A DNA stretch of 64,000 bases from Tanypteryx hageni (GCA_028673005.1 CM054114.1:18599137-18663136); one strand, 5' to 3'; shown: positions 22,070 through 33,760, counted from the stretch's first letter. Notes: generated from the letters alone by a model not told the origin. Translations and numbers: made by a program.

Positions 22070-22975
22070 TTAATTTTTGGTGGAAAATTTCGAGGCAGTA
22101 ATATAGACAACATCCAAGGGCTTTGATGCCCGAGCGAAGCAATGAGTGGGGGAGGGTGTTGGCTGTCGTAGGCCGCAGGGGCAGTGCCTCTAGTATTAAA
22201 TATACATAGCTGTTGAATAGCAGTAGTCCAAAGGAAACATTCGTAATCGAATGCCGGCGATAAATTTTAAGTTTCATATTTTATCCGAGTATTGAGCGAA
22301 AAATAATGGATGTTAATCTCTTTCAGTTTTGTAAGGGAAAGTTTCAGCTGTTAATTACCAGCAGAAGCGATTTGGTCACCAAAACAAGTGCATTACCAAG
22401 CAATTCGACATGCATGGTGTGTGGAAGCGTATGGAGGTGTGTTTCAGGAAAAAAACGATCTGATGGCAAAGATCATTTTTCGATATTGACTGAGTTTCTT
22501 ACATTATTACTACTCTCTGTAGTGCATGGCATATGATTAACGCTAAGTATTTCTCTTATTTATCATATTTGTCGCTGTCGGATATTACCGTATTCTCAGA
22601 ATTATGCGAACCAAAATTAGGGTTCAAGGATTGTGCCAGGACTGATCATAATGGGTTTTTCTCGTCGCTAACGGCATTTCAATCCCTTTTATTGCGCAAA
22701 TTGAAATTCCTGAATTTCCGACTAATAGGCATGGACGTAATCAACTTTCCATCTGTGGTTAAGGGGAGGGACAGCATGGATATAAAAAATATTTGAAGGG
22801 GCACACCAAAATTAAGAGAAATACAATAAAATAATAATAATAATATGAAAACGATGTTTCGGCTAATTTTTATCGCAATAGCCATACAAACGAAGAGTAA
22901 TTGTTATCATGGACGAAAACATACTATGCCTTATTAATTAATGTTTTTAAATGTAATATTTTGCAGAGGGAACAA
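22070..22975. other. No gene seen
   Basis: Several short open frames without features. The segment around ggattgtgccaggactgatc (22627) resembles ggattacgccaggacgagaa (23166), a possible weak local duplication. Confidence 0.35.
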
Positions 22976-23050
22976 TGGGGGTCGAGGGTATATAAATGGG
23001 GACCTGAGTCCCCCTCAAGCCCTCCATTATTACGCCCCTACTTTTCCTCT
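22970..23050. mobile_element. Possible hAT-like end
   Basis: The segment tattacgcccctactttt, inverted, reads gtaggggcgtaata, close to a common hAT terminus. It is preceded by G/C-rich gggtcgagggtatataaatg. Only one end is seen. Confidence 0.25.
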
Positions 23051-23371
23051 CAGAATCTCTTCCTCGGTAATTTTCATTTTAACTGCCGTTTTCTGGAAAA
23101 AAATTGGGCGCGAGGAATACTCCAGGATTAGTCGTCTCTACTTTTCATATATAAAAATTAAGTTTGAGGATTACGCCAGGACGAGAATCATGTCAGTAAA
23201 TACGATAGTGATTATTCGAGGCAAGAGAGGGAACACTCTCGGATATTGCGCCGCACGTACACAGCTTAATCCAATACTATTCATCAAAGTGACCGACAAT
23301 AGAACTGGAATTCGAATGACGACAATTGAGCCACGTTATTAACTTGTTTTTGGTTTATATTCAACAGAGAA

Positions 23372-24104
23372 CTATCGAGCTCGTCTTAAGGCTGAAAAAA
23401 TCAAGAACAAGCATTTGAAAAATACTAAAATACTGGCATTTCCAATAGCCACAACAAGGTTATTAAGAAACCTTTTAAAATGCTCGTTCTTGAATTGGTA
23501 TGTATATTTATAACAAACCAACAAAAAGGATTGCGTAAAAAATCGTTTTAATATCTTTTGTCGTTCGGAGGATATGCCGTAATCTACGACCATGATGCTG
23601 AAATTCAAATCCCAGAAACTGTTATGCGCGTCGAAACTATAATTCACTCCCGGAAACCTAGCAACGGGGAGCGTTCCCGTCACATATGTCATAGACGAAA
23701 AGACCTTCCGAACTAATAACCGTATTTCAACCGAGTCGGCATCTATTTCGTCGCGAAGAGCAATTGCACGGATCACTGAGAGAGAGAGGAAAGAAAGAAT
23801 GGGAATTCCAGCGCCGAAGTAGAACCAAAATGGCGGAATGGATTGGTGGGGAGGGGGGTGTTGGAGTGACGGAAAGAGAATTGCCCCCCCCACAACTCCA
23901 CTCGTCATCCGAAAGAGGGCAGACAATTCGATTTGTCGTCATACTCATCGCTGTGGAAGCCTGGGAATGCGAGAGAGTGCTATTCAATTTCCGACTTCCT
24001 CTGACCCCCATTCGACCCCCTTTCCCGCCTCATTCTACATTCTCCTCTTGTTCTCCGTTTCTTTTCCATCCTTCTCTTCCTACTTCTTGTGCTCTTTTAG
24101 TCTC

Positions 24105-24105
<1 letters not shown>
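23372..24105. other. CpG-containing island with long overlapping open frames
   Basis: The minus strand is open for 184 codons (23926 to 23372) and the plus strand for 125-140 codons over 23764-24215. The peptides show no domain I recognise, and the plus frames run into the (TA)n tract. A CpG-containing composition explains the lack of stops. A host exon cannot be excluded for the minus frame. Confidence 0.2.

Positions 24106-24109
<4 letters not shown>

Positions 24110-24165
<56 letters not shown>
24110..24165. repeat. (TA)n microsatellite
   Basis: About 28 uninterrupted TA dinucleotides at the edge of the island ending at 24.1 kb. Confidence 0.95.
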
Positions 24166-24167
<2 letters not shown>

Positions 24168-24952
24168 GTGTCCATCCTATCGTTGACCTTTCGGAATAAC
24201 ACGATGCTTTCTTAACTATTTCAATGGAATAAAAGCTTGGCGAGTTGGTCGCGAGGTTTTTGCCAAATCCTTTTTTACTCCATTAGTTCCTGGCAGATTC
24301 AATCTCCGTTATAAAAACTGGACGAATAAATAATAAAAACGTTTTGCCTCTGCTCTTCTCTCGTTCTTTCCTTCTGATTTGTGTACATTATACATACAAA
24401 TGGTAAATACGCGACAACGTAGGTTGTCGCGTATTTCACGTATGATCGCGTATTTCACGTATCCCGGAATGCTGCTGTCTACCATCATTTAATGATTTAT
24501 TAAAAAAAAAGTAGTTCGGAAATGAAATAATCTGCCCACTTTCCTTTAGGTATAAATTTAAGAAGTGAATACCATTTGACACTTGACAAATATTCTTATT
24601 AGTAGTAGAAATTTGGATTTAAATGGTTTACGGACCCGACATACACCTTCTCACCAAGTTTGGTCGAGATCATTTTCAGGGGACACAAAGGGGTGATTCC
24701 AACAAATAATAAAACAATACAACTTATGCTAGTTATGGACTTTTTATTATTATTGCAATTATATACAATTATAACACGTTAAATTAGTCCTAACAAAATT
24801 TCATGTTAGCGAGACCTTCCCCATTCTTCCAGTGTATTACAGAAAAAATAAAGAAACAACAACAAATAATAAAGACCTAACATTCATACAATCATTATAT
24901 TTAAGAAAACAAAATATAATAATAAAACAAAGTTGACTTTATATGCAGTTCC

Positions 24953-25170
24953 TTATACAAAAATATCTCTATTTTGGTATAAAAATACTAGCATATTGAC
25001 ATTTTGTGCGTGAAGAGAGCTCCTCTTTGGGGTCACAACATTACCAGCCATTGAGAAACAGTGCTCAGAACTGGCAGACGTTGTTGGTATGGCCAAGTAT
25101 TTCCTAACTAGGAGTGCGACAGCAGATACTTATTATCGCGAGCCCTCCACCACTCGTATGGGTCCAGATC
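24953..25170 (-). pseudogene. hAT transposase C-terminal (hATC) remnant
   Basis: On the minus strand, DPYEWWRARDNKY (about 25165-25127) is followed, after a frame change, by KYLAIPTTSASSEHCFSM, AGNVVTPKRSSL and NVNMLVFL, ending at a TAA at 24953-24955. This is the hAT dimerisation domain: the EWW motif, the LAIP-TSASSE block, and the KR-L-NV--L-FL end. The transposase N-terminus is absent; upstream sequence gives way at 25182 to a tandem array. At least one frameshift near 25115-25125 makes it non-functional. Most similar in pattern to ZBED-type hAT transposases. Confidence 0.85.
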
Positions 25171-25181
25171 AAACCTAAGTT

Positions 25182-25381
25182 GTGGCCTAATAACTCGTCA
25201 TCCGCCGGGAATAGTTGGAATTCTCTTAAGGGTGGCGAACTAACTCGTCTCGTGGCGGGAGTAGTTAGGATTCTCTTAAGTGTGGTCTAATAACTCGTCA
25301 TCAGGCGGAAGTAGTCGGGATTCTCTTAAGTGTGGTGTAATAACTCGTCATCTGGCGTCATTAAGTGACATTCTTATATGG
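25182..25381. repeat. 50-bp tandem repeat, 4 copies
   Basis: Four units of 50 bp, each with gtgg then taactcgtcat and ending attctcttaag. The fourth is diverged in its second half. The array abuts the 5' side of the hAT remnant. Confidence 0.9.
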
Positions 25382-25386
25382 TGGTT

Positions 25387-25840
25387 GGTTACGGCAGTGA
25401 ATGATTGTTTTTTCAGCAAATAATTTTCTGTTAGTTTCGGGATTTTTTTGAGGATTTAGGATTGTACGTATTAATTTTGCTTGCCAACCTTGCTGATGTA
25501 TGGCAGAGGGTGAATATTTATCCAATAAATTAAAATAGCGAGACGTGATTTTCGGAGTATGGCAGGCATCGAATATTTTTACTAACATATCCTGTTATTT
25601 TCAGGAATCTTTGAGAGGGAATAGTAATCCACTTTATATATTTGTATTGCTAACCGTCATGGTTCGTGTGTGTCGGGGGTGAATATTTTCAATTAATATG
25701 TTTTTGTTTTTTTCAGGAATAGTATCTAAAGGGAATTGGATTCCACTTCAATTATTATTACTTCTAGCCAATCTGTTTGGCGTATGGCAGGGGATGAGTA
25801 CTTTTCCAGCCAAATATGTTTTCTGCCGTTTTAGCTAATT
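25387..25840. repeat. Degenerate tandem repeat, about 113-bp period
   Basis: The phrases tatggcag(a/g)gg(a/g)tgaata and tttttcaggaat(a/c) recur near 25559, 25671 and 25784, plus a partial copy at 25500. Units hold tttcagg preceded by T-runs, which resemble splice acceptors, but no exon follows. Confidence 0.6.
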
Positions 25841-25849
25841 GTGTTAGAT

Positions 25850-27170
25850 AATGGTTTATCATTTACTTTATTAATCCTGCGATCCGCCATATTAGGAGTA
25901 TTCAAAGGGTAGACGATAAGTTATAAATACCGAATAAAGTATAGAACGCTTGTGCAAATTATCCATAACAATCTATAGAATAATGAGATAAGAAATATGG
26001 TCACGCTCTAAGGTAGCTGATCGATCAACAACGAGAATAACAAAAAAGCTTATAACTAAAAAAACTACTTTCCATTGATTTTCCATAAAACCTTAATAAA
26101 TCACACGGTAGCATTACCTTTAAATATTAATCTGCTTGCCGTTCACATTGAAGTCCTGGGTTCGATTACAGGAACGTTTGTTTTCTCCAATAGATTAATA
26201 CGGGGATGAGTCTAGCACGTTAATCATTTGCATATTAAATTTAACTGAAATCATTGTAGAAAATCAAGACTTGGAGCAACGAACGCCTAACGCCTTAAAA
26301 AACAAAATTTCATTTTTTTGCCGTAGATTTTTAATACACATCGAATCGGTCCACAAATCAGTTTTTAACGCGAAAATCTGACTTATTTTTGCGTCGTTAA
26401 GGTGATTAGCATTGTTGCAGGTTTCGTGTAATATATATTATATATTTATAGCGTCAAAATGAGATTTTTAAAGCGAAGATAACAACCACCTTAACGTGTG
26501 ATGCATCAAATTAAACGTCTCGACCTGCAGATTTGCAGGAAAATGATAAAATTGAAATTGGCCAAGCTGTTGGCGAGATATTGAGGTTTTCTGTGACCGG
26601 CTAAGCTCTGCTCGACGTAGTTGTAGTGGTTTATGTTAAGGTGGCGCTGTTAGCGGACATTAGACGCCATAGGAAATAACGTGGCACTCCTAGCGGATGT
26701 TAGTAAGAGGAAATAAATCTTACAGTCGCTGACCTTCATGGTAATGTGACAGAAGACTAACTACCAAGACAATATTTAATCTAACCAACCAGTCGATTTA
26801 TCGATGAGCAACTGCTAGTTTCTTACGATTTACAGAGATTATAATCATGCATCACATCTGTTCACAATTTCATCAAATTTCTACAATATTTTGAAATTAA
26901 AACATTACCAAGGTTAAGACAAACAATACGAATGCGACAAATATAAATATTATATTGCACATTGATATTGTGTTAATGAGGGTTCCCAATAGGTTTTTGA
27001 ATTTTAGAAAAGATTTTGAGTGCATTTTTGGCGAAAGCTGGGTAAGCTTTTAATTGTTGACTAAAACAGTAGAATAAAATTTATAAATTTTAAGTTATTG
27101 AATATAAAGTATAAGTGCACGTCAAAAATGACGGGGAGTGATTTGGATCACTGGCACGATACAAATTAAA
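25850..27170. other. AT-rich DNA, minor repeats
   Basis: Contains a lone B-box-like gtcctgggttcgattacagg at 26152 and two diverged copies of a phrase around ctagcggatgtta at 26640-26715. No gene seen. Confidence 0.4.
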
Positions 27171-27177
27171 TATAAAT

Positions 27178-27370
27178 TTGATGTGGCCATCACATGACTT
27201 TCTCCATAACTGTAATATTTCTAAAAATTCCAAATAGTTTACATAATAATTAATATTTTAAGGAACTGCGAGAAAAATTTAGACTACGCAAAACAGAAAT
27301 AAACTCAAACCATGGCCTTCAAATATTGTATATAGCTACGAAGCTCCAACAATCAACAAAATAAAACTAC
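27178..27370 (+). repeat. Repeat B, uninterrupted copy
   Basis: Shares gatgtggccatcacatgact, taatattttaaggaactgc, agaaataaactcaaacc and agctccaacaat with 29.26-29.80 kb, but without the 355-bp insert found there. It therefore preserves the empty site. Confidence 0.8.
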
Positions 27371-27819
27371 TACTACTACTAAGACGTAACTAAGCGTCAA
27401 GTGTTAACAATAATCGCCGGTAGGTGGTGTGGTTGTGGCAGCTAAAATATTTAATTTTAAAGATCTTTCTTAAACAATGCCTTATATGGGAAAATGCATC
27501 GAACAAAGGTTGTAGAAAATTACATTTCCTATAACTTTTTATTTTAATACGTTTTCACATATATCAAAATTTAAAGCATATACTTCAAAATAACGGATAA
27601 GTGACAAAAGTTAACACACTTCCCGTAGACCGAATTTTACCAAAACCTAAACAACTATTGTGACATTTATAAAAGTGTTAAATATTAAGTTTCGCGATGA
27701 CTTGATTAATAGTTATTGAGTTAGAGCACCCACAACAAAACTGTCACACAGAGAAATTTGTCAAAACGTGTTCAGGGGAATTCAAAAGATGTATTTCCGT
27801 TGAAATCTCGAAATTGATT

Positions 27820-27905
27820 TTTTATTGGTGGTTGGTTGTGAGCGTGGTGGTTGTGGTGAGCGTGGTGTTGGTGCTGCGCTTGGTGGTTGTGGTGAGCGGG
27901 CTCGT
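27820..27905. repeat. GT-rich minisatellite-like stretch
   Basis: Repeats of gtggtggttgtggtgagc and variants. On the minus strand it would encode a His/Ala/Asn-rich run (HHNHHAHNQ). No domain or exon context supports coding. Confidence 0.6.
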
Positions 27906-27999
27906 GGTGTATAAAAAGTAAAAAATGGCGCCTTGTGGTCAGGTCGTGTATGCCCATCCTTCCGCATGTTTCATATCAGAAACTATTGTGATGATTTTG

Positions 28000-28330
28000 A
28001 TAAAATTGGTACTTAGGAGATAGGGGCGAAGAAGCTAGGAAAATGTTATAAATAGTTTACTTGGCCTTATCGGGAGTGCCACTTTACTGGTGACAAAAAT
28101 GAACTTTTCATTATATTTCGTAAAATATTACTTATAACTAAAAGGCTTCAAATGAGTTTGTAGAAATAGTCAAATTGCATATGTTTTGCTCAGTACGTTG
28201 TTATCGAATGAGTACCCGATTTCAAGAAAATCAAACGAGAATGTCGTAACTCACTTTGAACTTACAAAGATTTTCCCGTGTTTTTTAATTGTTGTCATTG
28301 TTCGTGGCAACTAGTATAATGAGACGCACG
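28000..28330 (+). repeat. Family Z copy
   Basis: Contains gagtgccactttactggtg, acaaaaatgaacttttcatt, atttcaagaaaatcaaacga and cccgtgttttttaattgttg, shared with 39.6-39.9 kb and 49.1-49.4 kb. Confidence 0.75.
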
Positions 28331-29047
28331 TCACATTTACATTATTTTCTCGTAATTCACTAGATACTCAAGATACAAAAACGATAGGACTCTTTTTAAA
28401 ATGACACTGGTGCTGACACCAGGCAATCGAATATAACACAATGTTAAAGTGACAAGGAAAATGCTTACAATGATATTGGCATGAAATTACACATAACAGA
28501 AATATACGAAAGATACACTTAATAGAATTGTCCACTTGGAGGGATAATAAACGGTACGAAAATAGCCCTTGGATGACCAAGGAAATTTTGCCGGTCGTTT
28601 TGGCTGCTCTGAGCTTGCTGGTCCGTCCATCCGTCCCCCCCTTTTATCTCTTGAACAGTTTGTCATAGAAAAATGCTGTAAACGCCATTTTGTTTCTGCC
28701 AACTAGGAGACAACGGGAAAAACATTTTCGTTTACAGAAGTGTCACAGTTTTCGAAGTAATTATATTTTCTTATAAGTTTACATAGGGGTTTCGATTATT
28801 ATAGGTGCAAGGTTTATTTCCTTTATTTATTAAAATACCTAAATATGGTCCCAATATGCTTTATTCGATTGGTAAAATTATAAAATATATTATTCTTGCG
28901 CTGTTTTGATGTTACAAGGAAGAATTAGTCAGAAACACGCGTTTCTTTTCGAAAATTTATGGCTTTTTCGTACTCATTCCGAGTGCTGCCGAGGTGACCC
29001 ACATTGTTTCCTCCGATTCAATTACATTCGATAAAGCCTTCAAATAG

Positions 29048-29110
29048 AGCAGAGGTTCCCAAACTGGTTCGCGATCCCCTAGAAGGCTCGCAGAATTAAA
29101 GCGGTAATGG
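29048..29110. mobile_element. hAT terminus
   Basis: cagaggttcccaaactggtt followed by cgcgatcccc is a hAT-type 5' terminus. The other end is not identified; repeat B begins about 150 bp on. Confidence 0.45.
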
Positions 29111-29261
29111 CGTTTGCCCAGCGTATCTCATTGCACGGTTTATGTCTGCAGTAACGGGACTGGTTCAATTGAAGGAGTATTTCTTTCATACATTTGTTTA
29201 ACATAGAATTGAGGTAAAATATATTTAAATTTCATTTTAGGATTTTTTAAATAAAAGAATC

Positions 29262-29800
29262 TGATGTGGCCACCACATGACTTTCTCCATACCTGGAATG
29301 TTTCTAAAAATCCCAAATACGTTAAATGATAATAATAGTGCTTTTCAGATGAAATGGTGGGTCAGATTTCGGCCGTACTCGGGACCGCTCGTATTTCTCC
29401 GCTGCTAAGAGTTGGGGTACTGCCTCCTAGCAGAAAGCTCGTGCTAGACGTTGCCAACTCTACACCGGAACACACGTAACGTTTGGCAGGCATTAAAAGG
29501 AAATCGCGAATGTGGCAACACAGCACACTCGGACACGATGTTACCACTAGGGAGACTCGATGGAGAATGAGCTTTCGATTGCTTAGGTTGCCTCTCCTAC
29601 TTTCCTATTGGTTCGCTCAGTGTCTCGCCCCCCCCCCCCCGTCTACCTTCTCTTTTACCTCCCCCTCACTCACCGTCTCATCTGAAAAGCACTAAAATAT
29701 TTTAAGGAACTGCAAAACTACAAAGAATAGAAATAAACTCAAACCGTAGCCTTCTGATATTGGATATAGCCAAGAAGCTCCAACAATTAAGCGTGCATCA
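29262..29800 (+). repeat. Repeat B, copy carrying a MITE
   Basis: Matches 27.18-27.37 kb on both sides of 29338-29692. Without that insert the two copies align continuously through gataataat ... aatattttaagg. Confidence 0.8.
29338..29692. mobile_element. 355-bp MITE, 15-bp perfect TIRs, TA target
   Basis: Left gtgcttttcagatga (29338-29352) and right tcatctgaaaagcac (29678-29692) are perfect inverse copies. Flanking ta at 29336-29337 and 29693-29694 fits a TA duplication, and the 27.2 kb copy of the host repeat has a single taat-type site there. The interior is GC-richer (including a run of 13 C at about 29627) and has a 61-codon open frame without features. TA targeting suggests a Tc1/mariner- or similar DDE-type mobiliser, which is inference. 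Confidence 0.85.
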
Positions 29801-30380
29801 AAACTGCACACAATTCTCGTGTATCTCTTGAGGTCTATTTATAGACTATTGATTGTAGTTTTCTCTTTATTATTTTCCAAAGGGCACGATCTTTTCGGGT
29901 TTCTATCTCCTTTGGTGAAAAAGAAGGACAAAAATATCCCAAGCCTAAGTGACCTTTTCAACCTATTTCCTTAGCGTTGTTTGCTCGAGGGCTTCGGGAG
30001 GCACGACTATATCTAGCGCGAGGTCACCGAGTTCGGCAGTAACGAATTTTTCGGTGTGTTTCTCCCCTAATCGATTTTTCTATGCCCCACCGAACCCATT
30101 TCGCCCTTTAGTTCAATCCCTTAGAGAATCACGTTTCATATGCTTTGTGGAGCCAAATCCTCTATTCTAACTATTACCTTCGTTCCAATTCTACGTAGCT
30201 ATCGACATCTAAGAAAAATCAATCAAATAACCGGTCACCGTTGTAAAACTTTTTACTGTCTTATATACGTGGTATATGGAGAATGTATTGTAATCGTGAA
30301 AAAACTCGACTTCGAGATTTTGATGAAAATACACATTTTAGGTGTCCTTGAGTCCGTAAAAGTGGTTTTCGCCACGCTTT

Positions 30381-30408
30381 CTGTCAGTCTGTCTGTCTGT
30401 TTGCCGTT
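30381..30408. repeat. (GTCY)n tract
   Basis: gtcagtctgtctgtctgttt, adjacent to family W. Confidence 0.7.
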
Positions 30409-30539
30409 CTAGGGCCCAAATGCGCACATAAAATAGAATGATATTTCGTATTTATGCAATATATCATCTTTGCAAACCATTTCTTGATAAAAATTATATT
30501 GCATAAAAATAAAGGGTAGTTTATTCTTGGCGATTTTTA

Positions 30540-31110
30540 GAAACATTTTATTTACTCAAAAATGGCTCTAAGGGATTGAATTATAATCAATCAAATTGTA
30601 GATCCTGATGTTACAAATAATAATACCTAGGCCATGTATCTCTAATGGTGTCCATTGAAATTATAATGTACACTAAGGTACCTTACCTAAGCCCTATAAC
30701 GTCACGCCTCCGCCGCGATCCACTCAAAATCTTACTAAAGCCTAGACGGTTAAACTAAATCGAATAAAATATCATATTTGTGGATAATATCGTTCATAAT
30801 AGACACTCTGAAGAGATGAACGATATTGCGCAACAATTAAGGTTACTTTGTACTTGGATATTATGAAATTAAATTGGATTTACTTAAAAATGGCTATAAG
30901 GATTTAAACCAATCCAATCGTACAGCCTGATGTCACAAGTAATACTAAATAAGCCATATGTCCCAATAAAATTACTATATATCGTTCAGTGGCATTAAAA
31001 TATACGCTAAACTACGGTTTACTTTGATTTGTAAGCGTTTTTTATAAGCGTATACAGTTGACCAAACGTATATAAGTACGTATATTAGAAAGTTTGTGCA
31101 ATATATATTG
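30540..31110 (-). repeat. Family W, two tandem copies
   Basis: caaaaatggctctaaggga (about 30558) and aaaaatggctataagga (about 30886) head two related stretches about 330 bp apart, both continuing with cctgatgt(t/c)acaa and a (t/c)ggc/gtcc-type segment. The second is the inverse of 13.43-13.68 kb. Confidence 0.6.
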
Positions 31111-31879
31111 CCCCGTTTATTTATGCAATCATTCGTGTTTATTATACTTTAGATTAAATTGAAATTTTTAAATTTTGTTTTCATGTGTTAAAAAAGGTGA
31201 GATGACTTTTTTACGTCTGCTCAATAATTTCAAATCTTTCTCAGTTTCAGCGTTAGCAAATAAGTTCCAGTATTTACCATTTGTCGTCACGAACTATCTC
31301 TTGACACTACTGTTTTCAGGGCCTTTGCTCCCTAAAAACATCCATTCTATGCTTTTAACCTCTATAAATATATAATGAAATTCATGGATATAAATGTCGG
31401 GAGATGTTTAGGTCAATCTGGTTTTTGGTGTGTAGCTTGGCGGTGCGCCGTTGGTAAAGTTATTTGCTGCTACCGAGAGGTAACAAGGATGTTAGGATTT
31501 GTCGATACCTTTTTGATGAAATAAAATAAACAAATATCTTGCATTTTTGTAGAATTAAGAATCGCGTACGGGTATGCAGGAAAAATCGCATTTTCAGTAG
31601 CATAACTTATCAGAATCGCAGAATAGTGACCTTATGATATACATCTGACATAAAAACAACGGAGGCGATAACAGATGATTTATACGATTTAATGCGCGAA
31701 TTTAAGAGTTATTGAGTTGAATTGAATACCAGCATTAATTGAAACATAGTACCAGATTTGATTGATATAAATAGCCTTCCATTGAAAATTTCCTACCGGC
31801 GTTTACCTTAAAATTTACAAACCATTCAAACCGACAGGAATAAATAAATCTGTTTATTATTCTCCTAGCCTTAGTTTAT

Positions 31880-32165
31880 CTTTCATCCACACCTGAACCC
31901 GGGCGAATTAAAAAAAAATCAATACTACCGGTTCTCCCCACTTTTTCACGAAACAACAATGGCCTCTCGGGGACAAATATTTTCTAGAAAGGACACGACC
32001 CGGCCTTTATTTTTCTCGGAAGGATTATCAATCCTCCTTAACGGCCATCTATACATCCTAACCGATATTTCCACTCCCATTCTCACTTCCCTCCCCACTC
32101 CATCTTTCCAATTCCTTTCTCCTTCACTCCGCACCATTTCACCGGGAAATTTTCTCTAAAACTAT
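31880..32165. other. CpG-containing island, left part
   Basis: Pyrimidine-rich on the plus strand and open on both strands for about 65 codons, with no domain. It probably continues at 33.24 kb, the two halves being separated by a (TA)n tract and a hAT insertion. Confidence 0.3.
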
Positions 32166-32180
32166 TAAGCCAAAGTCTTT

Positions 32181-32183
<3 letters not shown>

Positions 32184-32241
<58 letters not shown>

Positions 32242-32263
32242 TATATATATATTTAATTATATA
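32184..32263. repeat. (TA)n microsatellite, left of hAT
   Basis: A TA run interrupted near its right end by aatta and tttaatta; it resumes as a pure TA run at 33171. Confidence 0.95.
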
Positions 32264-33168
32264 TAAGGGCTGCGATTTTTAACGATTAATTAACCGATTA
32301 ATCGTTAATATTTTTAATCGATTAAAATGTAATTAATCGATTTAAATCAAATCGATTTAACTCATTTTCGGTTATCAAAACAAAAGCGTGAAACCTATAA
32401 TAACAGGAAAGTTAAATGAACATTTTGCGTTTAAGTTAAATTCAGATGGAAAAGTTGATGATAGCGAAAAGGTTAACTGTCGTCATTGCAACACTGACAA
32501 TACTGGCGTCTACAGACTCTGACTCTTCAGATGATGAACCATATAAACAGACACGCGTGGGAGTATCATACCTGTCTCTCTACATAGAGGAAGATCGCAT
32601 TCTGGAAATGGTGGAAGCTGAATCAACATCGTTTTCCGATGTTAGCTACATTTGCAAAGACCATTCTATGTATCCCAGCGACATCTGTACCGTGCGAACG
32701 ACTGTTTAGTTCGTCTGGGTATATTGTTAGCAAAATGCGAGCGTCTTTACTACCGGGAAATGTGACTATGCTTGTTTGTCTCCGAAAATGTCTAAGATAG
32801 ATATAAATTTTCAGTTTATTAACTAATACTTACAAGTTAAAATTGTCTTTGACAAAAGTATTACATTTTCAGTACTGTTAATTGTTTTCTGCTTGAATGC
32901 AAGAGCATTTGCTATGTTAGGGGTTTATGATATGGAATTTGGCAAGTATGGTTAATAATTACAAATTGTTTGGGTTTAACTTATTCAGTATTTTCATTGT
33001 TTTCATTATATTTTCAAGACGATATAAAAAGTAACACGAAAATGTTCTTTGTGGTTTAAAAAATGATATTTATGATTTTTTATAATTTGTAAAATTGTTC
33101 GAATTGATCGATTCATTTTCGATTAAAGAAATTTGATTAATCGATTAATTTTTTCAATCAATCGCAGC

Positions 33169-33173
<5 letters not shown>
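32264..33173 (+). mobile_element. hAT transposon, internally deleted, inside a (TA)n tract
   Basis: Terminal inverted repeats taagggctgcgat at 32264-32276 and 33161-33173 are perfect over 13 bp, with further matching gattaatcgattaatc-type subterminal sequence. Both flanks are TA repeats, so an 8-bp duplication would be invisible as tatatata. It holds a BED-finger piece joined closely to an hATC piece, so most of the transposase is deleted. At 910 bp it is a non-autonomous derivative. Confidence 0.9.
32403..32800 (+). pseudogene. hAT transposase remnant: BED finger and hATC domain
   Basis: The first part (about 32403-32505) reads GKLNEHFAFKLNSDGKV ... VNCRHCNTDN, the start of a BED zinc finger with its CxxC. 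Its frame then closes. A second frame gives an acidic linker DSDSSDDEPY and YIEEDRI, and a third frame (32600-32800) gives FWKWWKLNQHRFPMLATFAK, ILCIPATSVPCERLFSSSG and MRASLLPGNVTMLVCL, ending in TAG. That is a clear hATC dimerisation domain (the WWK motif, the IPATSVPCER block). The catalytic core between them is missing, so the protein cannot transpose; the frames are also shifted at least twice. Confidence 0.88.

Positions 33174-33231
<58 letters not shown>
33171..33231. repeat. (TA)n microsatellite, right of hAT
   Basis: About 29 pure TA units; probably the same original tract as at 32184. Confidence 0.95.
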
Positions 33232-33233
<2 letters not shown>

Positions 33234-33760
33234 CTTTACGTCCTCATTCTGTCTCTTTCTACCTTTTCGACCTCATATTCTTCACTTCTGCTCCATCTTA
33301 ACAGGGTTAAGGTTTCAACTCCTCCTCATCCTCCTTCGTGCCTTCCCATTATCTCTCAAGGGGACCAAACCGAAGAATCTGTTGAGGAAATGAATTAAGT
33401 GTTGGAGGATACCTTTCTCCATCCCAACTTCCGACTTAATTAATGTTTGTGAAGGGTGTTTTAATGTCTTTTTTTCTGGAGGATAGGAAGAAAGGCAAGG
33501 GGAAGATGAAAGGAGGAGGAGGCTAAGTAGATCGCGCTAATAAAAAGGAAAAATTTATCGGTTTTTTCCTTCTCCAGGCTTGGTTCGGTTGAGATTAGAT
33601 CAGCAAAATATCGATCCCGTAAACTCTTGTGACTTTTACATCCAAACGGAAGCGAAAAAAGCGATGTTGCAATGTCTCTTCATCTCGTAGTGTCATCTCG
33701 GCCCGACGGTTTTCTGCGGGGAAAAAAACTTCAAGATCGCAGCTTTGTGCTGGAAGGAAT
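33232..33760. other. CpG-containing island, right part
   Basis: Open frames without domains; compositionally like 31.88-32.16 kb. Confidence 0.3.

Noticed and set aside
23372..23926. 184-codon minus-strand ORF as a membrane protein
   Set aside because: No recognisable family; overlaps plus-strand open frames in a CpG-containing island. Kept only as an island, though a host exon is not excluded.
25182..25381. CRISPR-like array
   Set aside because: Direct tandem 50-bp units without spacer structure.
27772..27967. Histidine-rich peptide encoded on the minus strand
   Set aside because: Arises from a GT-rich short repeat; no start context or exon signals.
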